A stretch of DNA of 64,000 bases from Candidatus Kapaibacterium sp. GTDB lineage: Bacteria; Bacteroidota; Ignavibacteria; Kapaibacteriales; HRBIN21. The notes under the pieces were generated by a model. That model did not search any database. It worked only from the letters and a program-made list of their open reading frames with translations, and was not told the DNA's origin. A program made the position numbers and the translations under genes. This document shows, in pieces, positions 15,084 to 24,246 of the stretch (the first letter of the stretch is position 1; each line of letters starts with the position of its first letter). The DNA is taken from positions 279,180 to 343,179 of the forward strand of contig JANXCT010000002.1 of assembly GCA_025059875.1 (NCBI GenBank). Direction: 5' to 3'.

Positions 15084-16168
15084 TGGAACGGCTGCTAACT
15101 GTGCTGGCAATTGAAACGTCATGCGACGAGACCGCTGCAGCGCTCGTCCGTGGGCGAGCTGTGCTCAGCAACGTCCTCCACTCTCAAAGCGTCCACCGTC
15201 CATACGGAGGCGTGGTACCCGAGCTGGCCTCACGAGCCCATCTCCAGCTCATCGTTCCGGTTGTCCGCCAAGCATTGGCCGAGGCCGGCTGCAGCATGGA
15301 TGACGTAGACGCAATCGCTGTAACGGCACAACCCGGACTCATCGGTTCACTCCTCGTTGGAGTGAACTTCGCCAAGGGACTCGCCTTGCGCTACCGGCTT
15401 CCGGTGATACCGGTTAACCACCTTGAGGGACACATCTTCTCCGGCCTGCTGGAGGAGCCAGAGCTGGGCTTTCCGTTCTTAGCATTAGTCGTCAGCGGTG
15501 GACACACGGCCCTCTTCTGGGTAGAGTCCTTCGAGCAGGTGCGCCTCTTGGGCTCAACACGGGACGATGCCGCTGGCGAAGCCTTTGACAAAATCGCTTC
15601 CCTCTTAGGGCTTGGGTACCCCGGAGGACCCGCAATCGACCGATTGGCTGCTAAAGGCAATCCCACCGCTTTCGCCTTTCCCCGCGCACTCCTTCAGGAC
15701 TCTACATTCGACTTCAGCTTCAGCGGCCTCAAAACTGCCGTCCGTGGCCTACTCCAGAGGCACTTCCCACACGGGCCTCCAGAAGAGGTCCTACCGGACA
15801 TCTGCGCCTCTGTCCAAGCAGCGATTGTAGAGGTACTGGTCCACAAGACTATTCGGGCGGCGCGGCTCTACCGTGCACCGACTATCGTAGTTGCCGGCGG
15901 AGTCTCGGCCAACTCAGCCCTTCGGCGCCACATGCAGGAAGCCGCGGCACGTTTCGGGATCCGTGTCGTGCTGCCACGGATCAGCTACTGCTTGGACAAT
16001 GCTGCGATGATTGGAGTGGTCGCTCACGAGAAGCTACGAACGATTGGGGCTACGGCCTTTCACCGACTGACGTGGACAGCCTCTCCAACACCGCTACGAT
16101 CTGCAGTGGGTAGAGGCTCTCCCTCACGCCCTTCTGAGCTGCCGACAGTATCGGCTCTGCCGCATTAG
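15083..16168 (+). CDS. tsaD: tRNA N6-adenosine threonylcarbamoyltransferase
   Basis: TsaD transfers the threonylcarbamoyl group to A37 of tRNAs that read ANN codons, together with TsaB and TsaE. The 361-residue product has LAIETSCDETAAAL at the N-terminus and the metal-binding HLEGH within PVNHLEGHIFSG. LVVSGGHTALF, DDAAGEAFDKIASLLGLGYPGGPAID and VVAGGVSANSALR are further family segments. The C-terminal metal Asp lies in YCLDNAAMIG. The ATG at 15083 overlaps the cinA stop. Its own stop overlaps that of the convergent baeRF gene (TTAG). Confidence 0.96.
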   Translation: MERLLTVLAIETSCDETAAALVRGRAVLSNVLHSQSVHRPYGGVVPELASRAHLQLIVPVVRQALAEAGCSMDDVDAIAVTAQPGLIGSLLVGVNFAKGLALRYRLPVIPVNHLEGHIFSGLLEEPELGFPFLALVVSGGHTALFWVESFEQVRLLGSTRDDAAGEAFDKIASLLGLGYPGGPAIDRLAAKGNPTAFAFPRALLQDSTFDFSFSGLKTAVRGLLQRHFPHGPPEEVLPDICASVQAAIVEVLVHKTIRAARLYRAPTIVVAGGVSANSALRRHMQEAAARFGIRVVLPRISYCLDNAAMIGVVAHEKLRTIGATAFHRLTWTASPTPLRSAVGRGSPSRPSELPTVSALPH

Positions 16169-17325
16169 TACCGCAGGAGCGCTGCCATAGGAGCGCCTTC
16201 TGGCAGCTCTTCAGGAGTTGCGGCAAAGACTTGGCCCTGTGTGGCAACGGTATGAATCACGGCTTCGTTGAGCACGTGAACAGCCCCTGATGTCCTCAGT
16301 TCCGTCAGATGCAAAGCCTGTGCACTATGGTCCACGATCCCCCACAGCTCTACATCAGGTCGGAGGAAAAGCACCTCAACACGTCCATGGAGTGCTGCGA
16401 AGAAGACCGTCGTTAGCTCCTCAGCTGCTTTTGGGCTATTCCCCCGTAGATTCCAGAACCGCTCCAGCCATTGTCGTCGCCTCGCATCGCTCCAGCGCTG
16501 GACAATCTCGCGTGCTCGCGTGTGGAGCTCGCTCAAGCTGTAGTGCTCGGGATTCCCGTAGATTGCTTCCGGCAGTAGCACGGGGTAGTGGCTAATCTCC
16601 CTATACAGGACCACCTCGTACTCAACCCCCACAAGGATTAGCGGGAGACGGTGCTCATTCCCAAGCGGCGTCAGAGCACGATCCACCATGCGGTAGTACT
16701 CCGTGGTCAGCCGCTTGATGTCCTCCTTGCCGTATCCATGCCCATGCGTAACCATCACTGCTTGGCCACCTCCCAAGCGTAGCCCAGTACGATACTGCAC
16801 CACAGGCTCAGGCGTATCCACCTGCAGTGCCTTCCAGAGGTCCAGTGGCAGCCGCTCGCGCTCCGCTTCTGACAAGCCTGCCGGCCCACCAGCATACAGG
16901 CGGACACGGTACTTCTCCAGTGCTAGCACCAGGAATTGCCCATCCCCTACGAAAAGGGGTATCAGTGGCGACACAACGAAGTGAGAGCCAACGAAGACCT
17001 CCTCTCGAAAACGCAGCGGCAGCCTATAGGTCCGTACGAAATCCGCAGCGGCGAAGACCGCCAACCCATCGCTCTGGTAGAGCCAGTACACCTCCCGCTC
17101 CGCTAGCTCTTCCAGCGGACTCAAGATGTGGTGTACCTGCGACGGCGCAGCACCCCAGGCCATCAACTCCTCACGGGCGCGTCGCAAAGCATTCCGGAAC
17201 CGCACCGGGTTCTGATGCGCCTCCGAGGTCACCCGCTCCGTTGGGATGTACAGTGACAGACACGGTGGCTGCGGTTCCCCGGGGAGGACAAGCTCCGTCA
17301 GCTCGCGCGGTCCAAACAGGTCCAT
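16165..17325 (-). CDS. baeRF family (bacterial archaeo-eukaryotic release-factor-like) protein
   Basis: This 386-residue protein resembles the baeRF families, bacterial relatives of eRF1/Pelota proposed to act on stalled ribosomes. Typical signs are PCLSLYIPTE near the N-terminus, LPLRFREEVFVGSHFVVSPLI, a central GHGYG followed by an acidic/basic helix, and the characteristic C-terminal end ALLRY. A GGQ tripeptide is present at residues 186-188, just before HGHGYGKEDIKRL. A strong GAGGTGG Shine-Dalgarno 8 bases before the ATG at 17325 sets the start; an upstream start at 17379 would overlap lpxA. It is the last gene of the uppS-lpxA operon, 13 bp after lpxA. The molecular function is inferred from family only. 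Confidence 0.75.
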   Translation of the reverse strand: MDLFGPRELTELVLPGEPQPPCLSLYIPTERVTSEAHQNPVRFRNALRRAREELMAWGAAPSQVHHILSPLEELAEREVYWLYQSDGLAVFAAADFVRTYRLPLRFREEVFVGSHFVVSPLIPLFVGDGQFLVLALEKYRVRLYAGGPAGLSEAERERLPLDLWKALQVDTPEPVVQYRTGLRLGGGQAVMVTHGHGYGKEDIKRLTTEYYRMVDRALTPLGNEHRLPLILVGVEYEVVLYREISHYPVLLPEAIYGNPEHYSLSELHTRAREIVQRWSDARRRQWLERFWNLRGNSPKAAEELTTVFFAALHGRVEVLFLRPDVELWGIVDHSAQALHLTELRTSGAVHVLNEAVIHTVATQGQVFAATPEELPEGAPMAALLRY

Positions 17326-17338
17326 GGCAAACACCACC

Positions 17339-18115
17339 TCAGCGGTACACACCTCGTTGTGATGATCGGATGAAGTCAATGCACTCCTGCACTTCTGGCA
17401 GGACTGTGGGATGTTCGCTCAAGTAACGCGCAATCCCCTCGCTCATGTTGAGCCCGGAGAAGAAGACGATGCGGTAGAACTCCTCAAGCGCTCGGATCGT
17501 CTCTGCTGGAAATCCACGGCGCTGCAGTCCCACGCGGTTAACCCCCTCCACCCTAGGAGGCTCCCGCCCGATGAGGGCATACGGCGGGACGTCCTTGACA
17601 ATCTTCGCATCAGCCCCGACCATCGCGTGCTTGCCGATGGAGCAGAACTGGTGAACCTTGACCACCCCACCCAGCACGGCCCACTCCCCGATGGTGACAT
17701 GTCCGGCCAGTTGGGTGACGTTAGAGAGGATTGCGTGGTCTCCGATGACACAGTCGTGGGCGATGTGGGAGTAGGCCATGATAAGACAATTGCTGCCGAT
17801 GACTACTTTCCCCGTAGCACGGGTCCCACGATTGATCGTGACGAACTCGCGAATGGTCGTCCGATCACCGATGACCACAATGGTCTCCTCCCCCTGGTAC
17901 TTGAGGTCCTGCGGAGGATTACCGATGACAGCCCCCGCAAAGATTCGGCATTCGCGCCCAATGCGGCTACCATTGGCGATCACGACGTGAGAGCCGATCT
18001 CGCAGCCGGGGCCGATCTCTACGTCGTCTTCAATCACGGTGTAGGGACCGATAGAGACTCCATCAGCGATGCGGGCCCGGGGAGAGACAATGGCTGTGGG
18101 GTGGACCTTCACCAT
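17339..18115 (-). CDS. lpxA: acyl-ACP--UDP-N-acetylglucosamine O-acyltransferase
   Basis: LpxA performs the first step of lipid A synthesis, moving a hydroxyacyl chain from ACP to UDP-GlcNAc. The 258-residue product is a left-handed beta-helix of hexapeptide repeats (IGPYTVIEDDVEIGPGCEIGS and similar). It carries the catalytic His in MAYSHIAHDC and the family segment IGNPPQDLKYQGEET. The C-terminal helical part contains GVNRVGLQRRGF, which separates LpxA from other hexapeptide transferases. It starts 6 bp after lpxC/fabZ. Confidence 0.96.
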   Translation of the reverse strand: MVKVHPTAIVSPRARIADGVSIGPYTVIEDDVEIGPGCEIGSHVVIANGSRIGRECRIFAGAVIGNPPQDLKYQGEETIVVIGDRTTIREFVTINRGTRATGKVVIGSNCLIMAYSHIAHDCVIGDHAILSNVTQLAGHVTIGEWAVLGGVVKVHQFCSIGKHAMVGADAKIVKDVPPYALIGREPPRVEGVNRVGLQRRGFPAETIRALEEFYRIVFFSGLNMSEGIARYLSEHPTVLPEVQECIDFIRSSQRGVYR

Positions 18116-18121
18116 GGTCCC

Positions 18122-19522
18122 TCAACGCTCCACGATCGCCGCTTGGAGCTCCGCCTGTGCCGCCAACTGCCCATTGACAAACGCCTTTCCCTCCAGCAGC
18201 ACGGTTTTGAAGCGGCGATGGAGGAGGCGGACCTCCATGAAGAGCTGGTCCCCAGGAACTACCGGACGGCGGAAGCGTGCTTTGTCGATTCCCGTGAAGA
18301 AGACCAAGACCCGTTCAGGGTCCAATGCCAAATCCTTCAGCAACAACAGGCATCCTGTTTGCGCCATCGCCTCAACGATGAGCACGCCGGGCATCACCGG
18401 CCGCCCTGGGAAGTGTCCCTGGAAGAAGGGTTCGTTGAAGGTTACGTTCTTGTAGCCGAGGATGCGGTTGTTCTCTAGGTCGTACTCTACGATGCGGTCA
18501 ACCAGCAAGAACGGATACCGATGTGGCATGATGCGCAGGATTGCCTCTATGTCGAAGACAGCCCCCTCAGAAGGTCGCACCTGGTAGCGGCGCACCAACT
18601 GCTTCTGCTCATACAGCCGCCGGATACGGCGAGCGAACTCTACATTCGTGGTATGCCCTGGCCGGGCTGCTAAGATGTGGGCCCGCAGAGGCACTCCAAC
18701 CAACGCCAAGTCGCCCAAGAGATCCAGCAGCTTGTGGCGGGCTGGCTCATTCTTGTACCGCAACGGCGTATCGTTGAGGATACCGTTACTGCCGAGCCGC
18801 AGCTCGCCCTCTATCCCCAACCGCTGAGCCAATGCTCGGAGCTCCTCTGGACTTATGGCTCGATCTACAATGACGATAGCGTTGTCCAGACTACCTCCTC
18901 GGATGAGCCCCTGCTCTAGCAGGGACTCTACTTCCGACAGGAGGCAAAAAGTACGGGCAGGAGCAAACTCTGTGACGAACTCTTTCTCCAGGCTGAAGAG
19001 CCCTGTATGCTGGCTCCCTAGCGCTGGAGTGGGATAGTCTATCATCACCGTGATGCGGAAATCATCGTTTGGCAGCGCAACCATGTCTGTCCCGCGGGCC
19101 TCGTCTGTGTAGCGGATAGGGTGATCGACGATGAGGTAGTCACGCGGGACCCGCTGCTCCATAATTCCCGCCTTGAGGAGTGCTTCGACGAAGGGGAGCG
19201 AGCTCCCATCACCTACTGGAGGTTCGCTAGCGTCCAGCTCTATTCGGCAATTGTCAATCCGAAGGCCAGCCAGTGCTGCCAACACATGCTCAACCGTATG
19301 CACACGGACATCCCCACTCCCCAGCGTTGTCCAGCGCGTAGCATCCACGACGTAGTCCACTAGCGCCGGGATCTCTGGAGCATTTGGGACATCGGCGCGC
19401 ACGAAGCGGTAGCCGTAGTTCTCCTGTGCCGGATGGAAGGTAATCGTGCAGGGAGCTCCCGTATGCAGACCCACGCCAGAGACAGAAACAGGCTCGCGTA
19501 CGGTCCTCTGGTACTCTACCAT
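18122..19522 (-). CDS. lpxC/fabZ: bifunctional UDP-3-O-acyl-GlcNAc deacetylase / 3-hydroxyacyl-ACP dehydratase
   Basis: This 466-residue protein joins LpxC, the committed lipid A deacetylase, to FabZ, the dehydratase of fatty-acid elongation. The LpxC part (residues 1 to about 310) has SGVGLHTG, the zinc His in VHTVEHVLAAL, EPPVGDGSSLPFVEAL and the second zinc pair in ARHKLLDLLGDLAL. The FabZ part has IMPHRYPFLLVDRI with its catalytic His and PGVLIVEAMAQTG with its catalytic Glu. The fusion is typical of Bacteroidetes/Chlorobi relatives. It sits between lpxD and lpxA with gaps of 2 and 6 bp. Both active sites look intact. Confidence 0.96.
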   Translation of the reverse strand: MVEYQRTVREPVSVSGVGLHTGAPCTITFHPAQENYGYRFVRADVPNAPEIPALVDYVVDATRWTTLGSGDVRVHTVEHVLAALAGLRIDNCRIELDASEPPVGDGSSLPFVEALLKAGIMEQRVPRDYLIVDHPIRYTDEARGTDMVALPNDDFRITVMIDYPTPALGSQHTGLFSLEKEFVTEFAPARTFCLLSEVESLLEQGLIRGGSLDNAIVIVDRAISPEELRALAQRLGIEGELRLGSNGILNDTPLRYKNEPARHKLLDLLGDLALVGVPLRAHILAARPGHTTNVEFARRIRRLYEQKQLVRRYQVRPSEGAVFDIEAILRIMPHRYPFLLVDRIVEYDLENNRILGYKNVTFNEPFFQGHFPGRPVMPGVLIVEAMAQTGCLLLLKDLALDPERVLVFFTGIDKARFRRPVVPGDQLFMEVRLLHRRFKTVLLEGKAFVNGQLAAQAELQAAIVER

Positions 19523-19524
19523 GC

Positions 19525-20598
19525 CTACTTGCGCTGCTGGTTCAACGACTCGCAGAGCGCCATCAGCTCCTCCAAGCGCTGCCGTAAGTACTGCAGCTCC
19601 CGCAAGACCTCTGGCAGTTGCCGAAGGGCTGCTTGCTGTCGTAGGGCTGCGTAATGTTCCTGTGCCGGGCTACCGAAGTAACGCCCCGGCCTCGGCAAGG
19701 ACTTAGAGACTCCCGACTGCGCTTCAACGATAACATCGTCCCCAAGCTGCACATGCCCCACGATGCCTACCTGCCCACCAATTCGGTTACGCTTGCCCAG
19801 CCGAGTACTCCCAGAGATGCCGGCTTGCGCCGCGATTGCAGTATTCTCCCCAATCCTAACGTTGTGGGCAACATGCACGAGATTGTCAATCTTCGTGCCC
19901 CTCTCAATCCGCGTGCTACCAGCGAGGGAACGGTCAACGGCGGTATTCGCCCCGAGTTCAACGTCGTCCCCAAGGACCACGTTGCCGACGTGGGGAATCT
20001 TCTCCAAGCGTCCATCCTGGTTCTCCCAGAACCCGAAGCCATCGGCTCCTAAGACGACTCCGGCGTGGATGAGACAACGCTTGCCAATCCTCGTCCGCGG
20101 ATAGCACACAACCCCCGCATGGAGCACAGACTCTGCACCTACTACGACGTCGCCGTAGAGGACAACGAAAGGATGGAGAATGACCCGCTCCTCCACAACA
20201 CAGCCTGGTCCAACGACGCAGTAGGCCCCCAGAACAGCCGTCGGGGCAACCGTAGCCGTTGCATCTACCAAGGCTGTTGGATGCCGGAACCCCCAAGGCG
20301 GCTCCGGCTCTGGGTGTAGGAGTGTCATGAGGGTGACGAAGGCCCTATAGGGATTCTCCACCCGAATGAAAGCCTGCCCCGGGCGAGGCGTAGCTTTCAG
20401 TGCAGAAGGTACCAACACACAACTGGCCTGTGTTTCGGGGAGTAGCCGAGCGTAACGTGCATTCTGGACGAAGCTCAGTTCACCCGCACGGGCCTCCTCA
20501 ATCCGATTGAGGCCGTAGACCTGAACTTCTGCGTCACCTTCGACTGTCCCACCGAGATAGCGAGCAATCTCAGCCGCTGTATAGCCGCGCTGTGCCAT
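19525..20598 (-). CDS. lpxD: UDP-3-O-(3-hydroxyacyl)glucosamine N-acyltransferase
   Basis: LpxD adds the N-linked hydroxyacyl chain in lipid A synthesis, after LpxC. The 357-residue product has the N-terminal uridine-binding domain (YTAAEIARYLGGTVEGD, LNRIEEARAGELSFVQNARY) and then a hexapeptide beta-helix. That helix includes GADGFGFWEN and the catalytic His region HVAHNVRIGENTAIAAQAGISGST. A C-terminal helix of about 40 residues follows, which fits the trimer cap. It starts 5 bp after the first-encoded OmpH paralogue's partner and 2 bp before lpxC/fabZ. Confidence 0.96.
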   Translation of the reverse strand: MAQRGYTAAEIARYLGGTVEGDAEVQVYGLNRIEEARAGELSFVQNARYARLLPETQASCVLVPSALKATPRPGQAFIRVENPYRAFVTLMTLLHPEPEPPWGFRHPTALVDATATVAPTAVLGAYCVVGPGCVVEERVILHPFVVLYGDVVVGAESVLHAGVVCYPRTRIGKRCLIHAGVVLGADGFGFWENQDGRLEKIPHVGNVVLGDDVELGANTAVDRSLAGSTRIERGTKIDNLVHVAHNVRIGENTAIAAQAGISGSTRLGKRNRIGGQVGIVGHVQLGDDVIVEAQSGVSKSLPRPGRYFGSPAQEHYAALRQQAALRQLPEVLRELQYLRQRLEELMALCESLNQQRK

Positions 20599-20603
20599 TA
20601 CGC

Positions 20604-21335
20604 TTAGCGGGGTATCGGACGGTCCTGGTCAGGGGGTTCGGGGAGCTGGTCCCCAGGTTGCGGAGGGGCTTGCTCACTCGGCGCTGGGCGTCGTCTGGGA
20701 GCACGTCGTCGCTCCTCCTTGGACGCACTCCCCTCACGCTGTCGCTCCAACTGCTCAACATGCTGTTGTTGCTGCGCCTCCAAGTCCTTGGTATCGACCC
20801 CTAAGCGCTTGAGCACCTTCACGGTGAGATCAAACTTCGGGTGAGCGAAGACCAGCGGCTGCCGGCTCTTGTCCCATACGAAGTCGTACCCCTCCGCCAC
20901 CGCAACCTCTTGGACTGCAGCAAAGATTTTCGCCTCCACTGGCTGATAGATTGCAGCGGCAGCCGAGTCGTACCGGCCTCCAGGGGCAAAGCAACGGCGG
21001 AAGAACTCCTCCCGCTGTCGGCGGAGCCGCTCCAGTTCTGCCTCCTTCTGCCGGCGCTCCTCTTCCGTCCAAAGCAGACGATGCTTCCGAATCTCTTCCT
21101 CCAACTGGCCAATCTGGCGGGCCATCTCCTCTAACGTCCGCTGCCAGTCATCCGCCACAGACCGCAGTCGCTGCTCAGCCTGCTGTGCCTCGGGATAGCG
21201 CTTGCGAATTTCCTCCGAGTTAATGAAGCCAACTCGGGCTGTCCCTGGACCGGTCAGGAGTTGCTCAATCTGCTTCAACTGTGCCCAGAGCGGTGAACCG
21301 GCGCACAACAGCACCCACAACCACGCCTTCCACAT
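20604..21335 (-). CDS. OmpH/Skp family periplasmic chaperone (paralogue 1)
   Basis: This is a Skp-like chaperone of 243 residues for unfolded outer-membrane proteins. A hydrophobic signal peptide (WKAWLWVLLCAGSPLWA) precedes a family strand ARVGFINSEEIRKRYPEAQQAEQRL. Then comes a long charged coiled coil, and a second strand pair ending in GYDFVWDKSRQPLVFAHPKFDLT. The C-terminus is extended by about 45 residues rich in Arg, Pro and Gln. The ATG at 21335 shares its A with the stop of the preceding OmpH gene. It is one of two tandem paralogues between bamA and lpxD. Confidence 0.87.
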   Translation of the reverse strand: MWKAWLWVLLCAGSPLWAQLKQIEQLLTGPGTARVGFINSEEIRKRYPEAQQAEQRLRSVADDWQRTLEEMARQIGQLEEEIRKHRLLWTEEERRQKEAELERLRRQREEFFRRCFAPGGRYDSAAAAIYQPVEAKIFAAVQEVAVAEGYDFVWDKSRQPLVFAHPKFDLTVKVLKRLGVDTKDLEAQQQQHVEQLERQREGSASKEERRRAPRRRPAPSEQAPPQPGDQLPEPPDQDRPIPR

Positions 21336-21883
21336 CACTGCTGTCCCCGCTTCAGGCGGTCTAACACGCGATACGTCAGGTCTATGCGGTCTTCGGCGAA
21401 GAGGACCGTCGGGCTAGACCGGTCAATGATGAGCTGGAAGCCTTCCTCTCGTGCAACCTGGCGAATGGCTTCCTGGACACGCGTCCGCAGTGGCTGGAGG
21501 AGTTGTTCGCGCAACTGAGCCAGCTCCCCGGTGACACCGAACTTCTCCTCCTGGTACTGCAGATAGCGCTCTTGGAGCTGCCGGAGCTGTTCCTCTTCCT
21601 TCGACTTCGCCTCCGCTGTCAGAATGGCCTCACGCTTACGATACTCCTCCAGCCGACGCTCCAGCTCTGTACGTAGCTGCGTGAGTGTATCGCGGAAGCG
21701 CTGGCCAGTCTCCATCAGCTGGCGATCGATCTGCGCAGCCTCGGGTAGTTGGCGCACGATCGTCTCCAAATCCACAACCGCTACCCGTGGGCTCGCAGCC
21801 GACGATGACTGCGACGTCCGAGACTGCTGTGCAATAGCTGCCATCGTCACAAGACAACATCCCCCAATCACCCAGAACCACAT
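21335..21883 (-). CDS. OmpH/Skp family periplasmic chaperone (paralogue 2)
   Basis: This is the second Skp-like chaperone, 182 residues. A signal peptide (MWFWVIGGCCLVTMAAIA) precedes VAVVDLETIVRQLPEAAQID, a charged coiled coil and the closing strands EGFQLIIDRSSPTVLFAEDRIDLTYRVL. A strong AGGAGG Shine-Dalgarno a few bases before the ATG at 21883 fixes the start; the upstream in-frame start at 21931 would lie inside bamA. It directly follows bamA (17 bp), which fits the delivery of clients to the BAM machine. Confidence 0.89.
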   Translation of the reverse strand: MWFWVIGGCCLVTMAAIAQQSRTSQSSSAASPRVAVVDLETIVRQLPEAAQIDRQLMETGQRFRDTLTQLRTELERRLEEYRKREAILTAEAKSKEEEQLRQLQERYLQYQEEKFGVTGELAQLREQLLQPLRTRVQEAIRQVAREEGFQLIIDRSSPTVLFAEDRIDLTYRVLDRLKRGQQ

Positions 21884-21900
21884 GCGCTCCTCCTGTCGTG

Positions 21901-24246
21901 TTACCGACCCAACTGGAAGTGGAAGTTCCAACCAGCTCGCTGCTGCCCCGGACGTGCCGGGTCGAACCCATAGCCGTAGTCAAACCCGAGCAGCCCCAGC
22001 GGTAGGAGTAGAATCCGGACCCCAACACCTGCGGAACGCTTCAAGGCAAACGGGTCCGCCCTACGGAGGCTATCCCAGACATTACCGGCTTCAGCGAAGA
22101 CCAGGAAGTAGATAGGCATTGGGTTGAGTGTCGCCGCAAAGCGTAACTCTGCCGTGTGACGGGCCATGACGGTACCACCGCCTACTGGCCCAATGCTCTG
22201 GTCTGGATACCCACGTAGCGGGGTAACGTTGAACCCCCCAAGTCCGCTCCCTCCCATGCGATAGAACTCCACAGCCGGGATGGTGGTATCCGACCACAGC
22301 CCCTTGAGGTAGCCCATCTCAGTAGCCAGGTACAGCACCAGGCGCTCCGCAAGCATCGGTCCCCAGAGAGGCGCCACGAACTCCGCAGAGAAGCCAAGCT
22401 TCAAGTAATCCGTCGTCCCGATGCCGACAGCTCCCATCGCCCATTTCGTGGTCAGGCTGACACGCGAGCCGCTGGAGGGGAAGATAAGGCTATTGAAGCT
22501 GAGCCGCGTCAAGGTCTGACGAAGGGCAATCTCCGTCGTTGTGCCTGGGCGATACAATCCCTGACTCCCCGACTGGCGATTCCGTTGGACGACGAGCTGC
22601 CAATCCCCACGGAAGTAGTCGTCGGGAAACCGGAAGCGGCGCCCGACATTGAGCGCTATACCGGTCTGCCGCAGGTTGTAGTCCAGCCGGTACCAGGTGT
22701 CGTAGCCGTTGAAGCCGACCGTCGTCGGTTCGTCGAAGAGCCAGGGCTCTGTAAAGCCGAGCGTGAACTGCTGCTGATACCCCACGGCAGCCGCTTCCCA
22801 ATTGAAGGTCAGGACCTGTCCCGCCCCACCTCGCAGCGGCTCTGTGACGGAGAAGTTGTTGAACGCCACTCCGATCGAGCCCGTTACCCCAATGCCCTGG
22901 GCGATACCGAGAGAAGCATTGAGCACATCCGTAGAGCGCTCCTCTACGCGGTACAGCAGGTCCACCTCAGAGTCGCTCACCAATCGAACATCCGGACGCA
23001 GCGCTTCCGGGTTGAAGTAGTTCAGCACTCCCAATGCCCGGATACTCCGGATAATCGCAGAGCGGCTGAAGTAGTCTCCGGGGAAGGTGTAGAGCTCGCG
23101 TCGGATGACCTTGTCCTTCGTCTTCGTGTTGCCAACGATATCTACCCTGCGGATTCGGTAACGCTGTCGCTCGTAGATACGCACAACAAGGTCCACAGAA
23201 TCCGGAGCTACGCGCCGTTCTTCTTTCTGCACCTCCACGCTCAGGTACCCGTTGTCCAGGTACAGAGAAGCCACATCGGTCTGGTCCTCGTTCCCTCGCA
23301 AGTTCTTCTCCACCCGCTCAGCATCGTAAAGCTCCCCCGGCCGGATACCCAAACGCTGCTGGAGCTGCTCAGTTGGGAAGACCGTATTGCCCACGATAAC
23401 GACGTTCCGGAGATGGTAGCGGCGCCCTTCCGACACCCACACCGTGATAGTCGTAGCTCCTGTCGCGGTGTCAGTAGCAACGCTATCGCGGAGGAGCTCA
23501 GCGTCCAGAAAACCATGCCGACGGTATAGCTGCAACAGCCGCTGCTTGTCCTCCTGGTACTTCTTCGGGTCAAACCGATCGGAGCGCCAGAACTGCCACC
23601 ACTTCTTCGGCCTCGTCTCCTCAAAGGCTCCCAAGAGCTCGTCCGCAGAGAGCGCTTGGTTCCCCCCAAACCGAACAGCAGCGACGTATGGGGTCGGCCC
23701 CTCTGTAATCCGGATACGGAGCCGAGCATAGCCAGCAGTATCGGTTGGCTCGCGGAGCAGCTCTACCACCCGCAGGGTGACGTTCTCCTTGGCGTAGAGC
23801 TGCTCTATGGCCGCCCGGATTTGGCGAAGCGCTTCCAGCGAGAGAATATCCCCTGGCGTACGGCCGAGGGCCTCTCGAATCCGTTGCTCGGAGACCCGCC
23901 GTTCGCCTTCGATCACGATCTGACTGAGTCGCGGAAACTCCTCCACCCGGATGAGGAGTGCAACGCCTGCAGGTGTCACCCGCTCCACCAGGACCTCAGC
24001 ATGGGAAAACTGCCCCCGTTGCATTAGGTTGCGCAGTGCCCGCTGAATCTTCTCTCCACCAGGCTGGAGCTCGTCCCCAGGTTGCAGCCCTGAGAGAAGG
24101 ACGACTGTCTGCGGGTCCGCAAAGCGGGTTCCCTCCACGCGAACGGAGAGGATCCGGACAGTCGAACCGGCTGTCTGAGCTATGCTCGGGGTTGGGTTCT
24201 CTACGAGGCTAAGCCCGCACAGCCACACGATCGCGCTCCAACGCAT
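21901..24246 (-). CDS. bamA: outer-membrane protein assembly factor BamA
   Basis: BamA is the central beta-barrel insertase for outer-membrane proteins. The 781-residue product has a signal peptide (MRWSAIVWLCGLSLV), then five POTRA domains. Repeats include VRILSVRVEGTRFADPQTV, FPRLSQIVIEGERRV, TPYVAAVRFGGNQALSAD, YHLRNVVIVGNTVFPTE and YRIRRVDIVGNTKTKDKVI. A 16-strand barrel follows, with GSGLGGFNVTPLRGYPDQS near the conserved (V/I)RG(Y/F) segment. The last residue is Arg after FHFQLG rather than the usual aromatic. The ATG at 24246 is preferred over 24285. It overlaps uppS by 38 bp. Confidence 0.95.
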   Translation of the reverse strand: MRWSAIVWLCGLSLVENPTPSIAQTAGSTVRILSVRVEGTRFADPQTVVLLSGLQPGDELQPGGEKIQRALRNLMQRGQFSHAEVLVERVTPAGVALLIRVEEFPRLSQIVIEGERRVSEQRIREALGRTPGDILSLEALRQIRAAIEQLYAKENVTLRVVELLREPTDTAGYARLRIRITEGPTPYVAAVRFGGNQALSADELLGAFEETRPKKWWQFWRSDRFDPKKYQEDKQRLLQLYRRHGFLDAELLRDSVATDTATGATTITVWVSEGRRYHLRNVVIVGNTVFPTEQLQQRLGIRPGELYDAERVEKNLRGNEDQTDVASLYLDNGYLSVEVQKEERRVAPDSVDLVVRIYERQRYRIRRVDIVGNTKTKDKVIRRELYTFPGDYFSRSAIIRSIRALGVLNYFNPEALRPDVRLVSDSEVDLLYRVEERSTDVLNASLGIAQGIGVTGSIGVAFNNFSVTEPLRGGAGQVLTFNWEAAAVGYQQQFTLGFTEPWLFDEPTTVGFNGYDTWYRLDYNLRQTGIALNVGRRFRFPDDYFRGDWQLVVQRNRQSGSQGLYRPGTTTEIALRQTLTRLSFNSLIFPSSGSRVSLTTKWAMGAVGIGTTDYLKLGFSAEFVAPLWGPMLAERLVLYLATEMGYLKGLWSDTTIPAVEFYRMGGSGLGGFNVTPLRGYPDQSIGPVGGGTVMARHTAELRFAATLNPMPIYFLVFAEAGNVWDSLRRADPFALKRSAGVGVRILLLPLGLLGFDYGYGFDPARPGQQRAGWNFHFQLGR

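Noticed and set aside
17411-18478. 355-codon open frame on the plus strand
   Set aside because: Antisense to lpxA and lpxC/fabZ; rich in Asp, His and Val as expected from a mirrored hexapeptide-repeat gene.
22585-23529. 314-codon plus-strand frame
   Set aside because: Antisense to bamA POTRA and barrel coding sequence; no domain.
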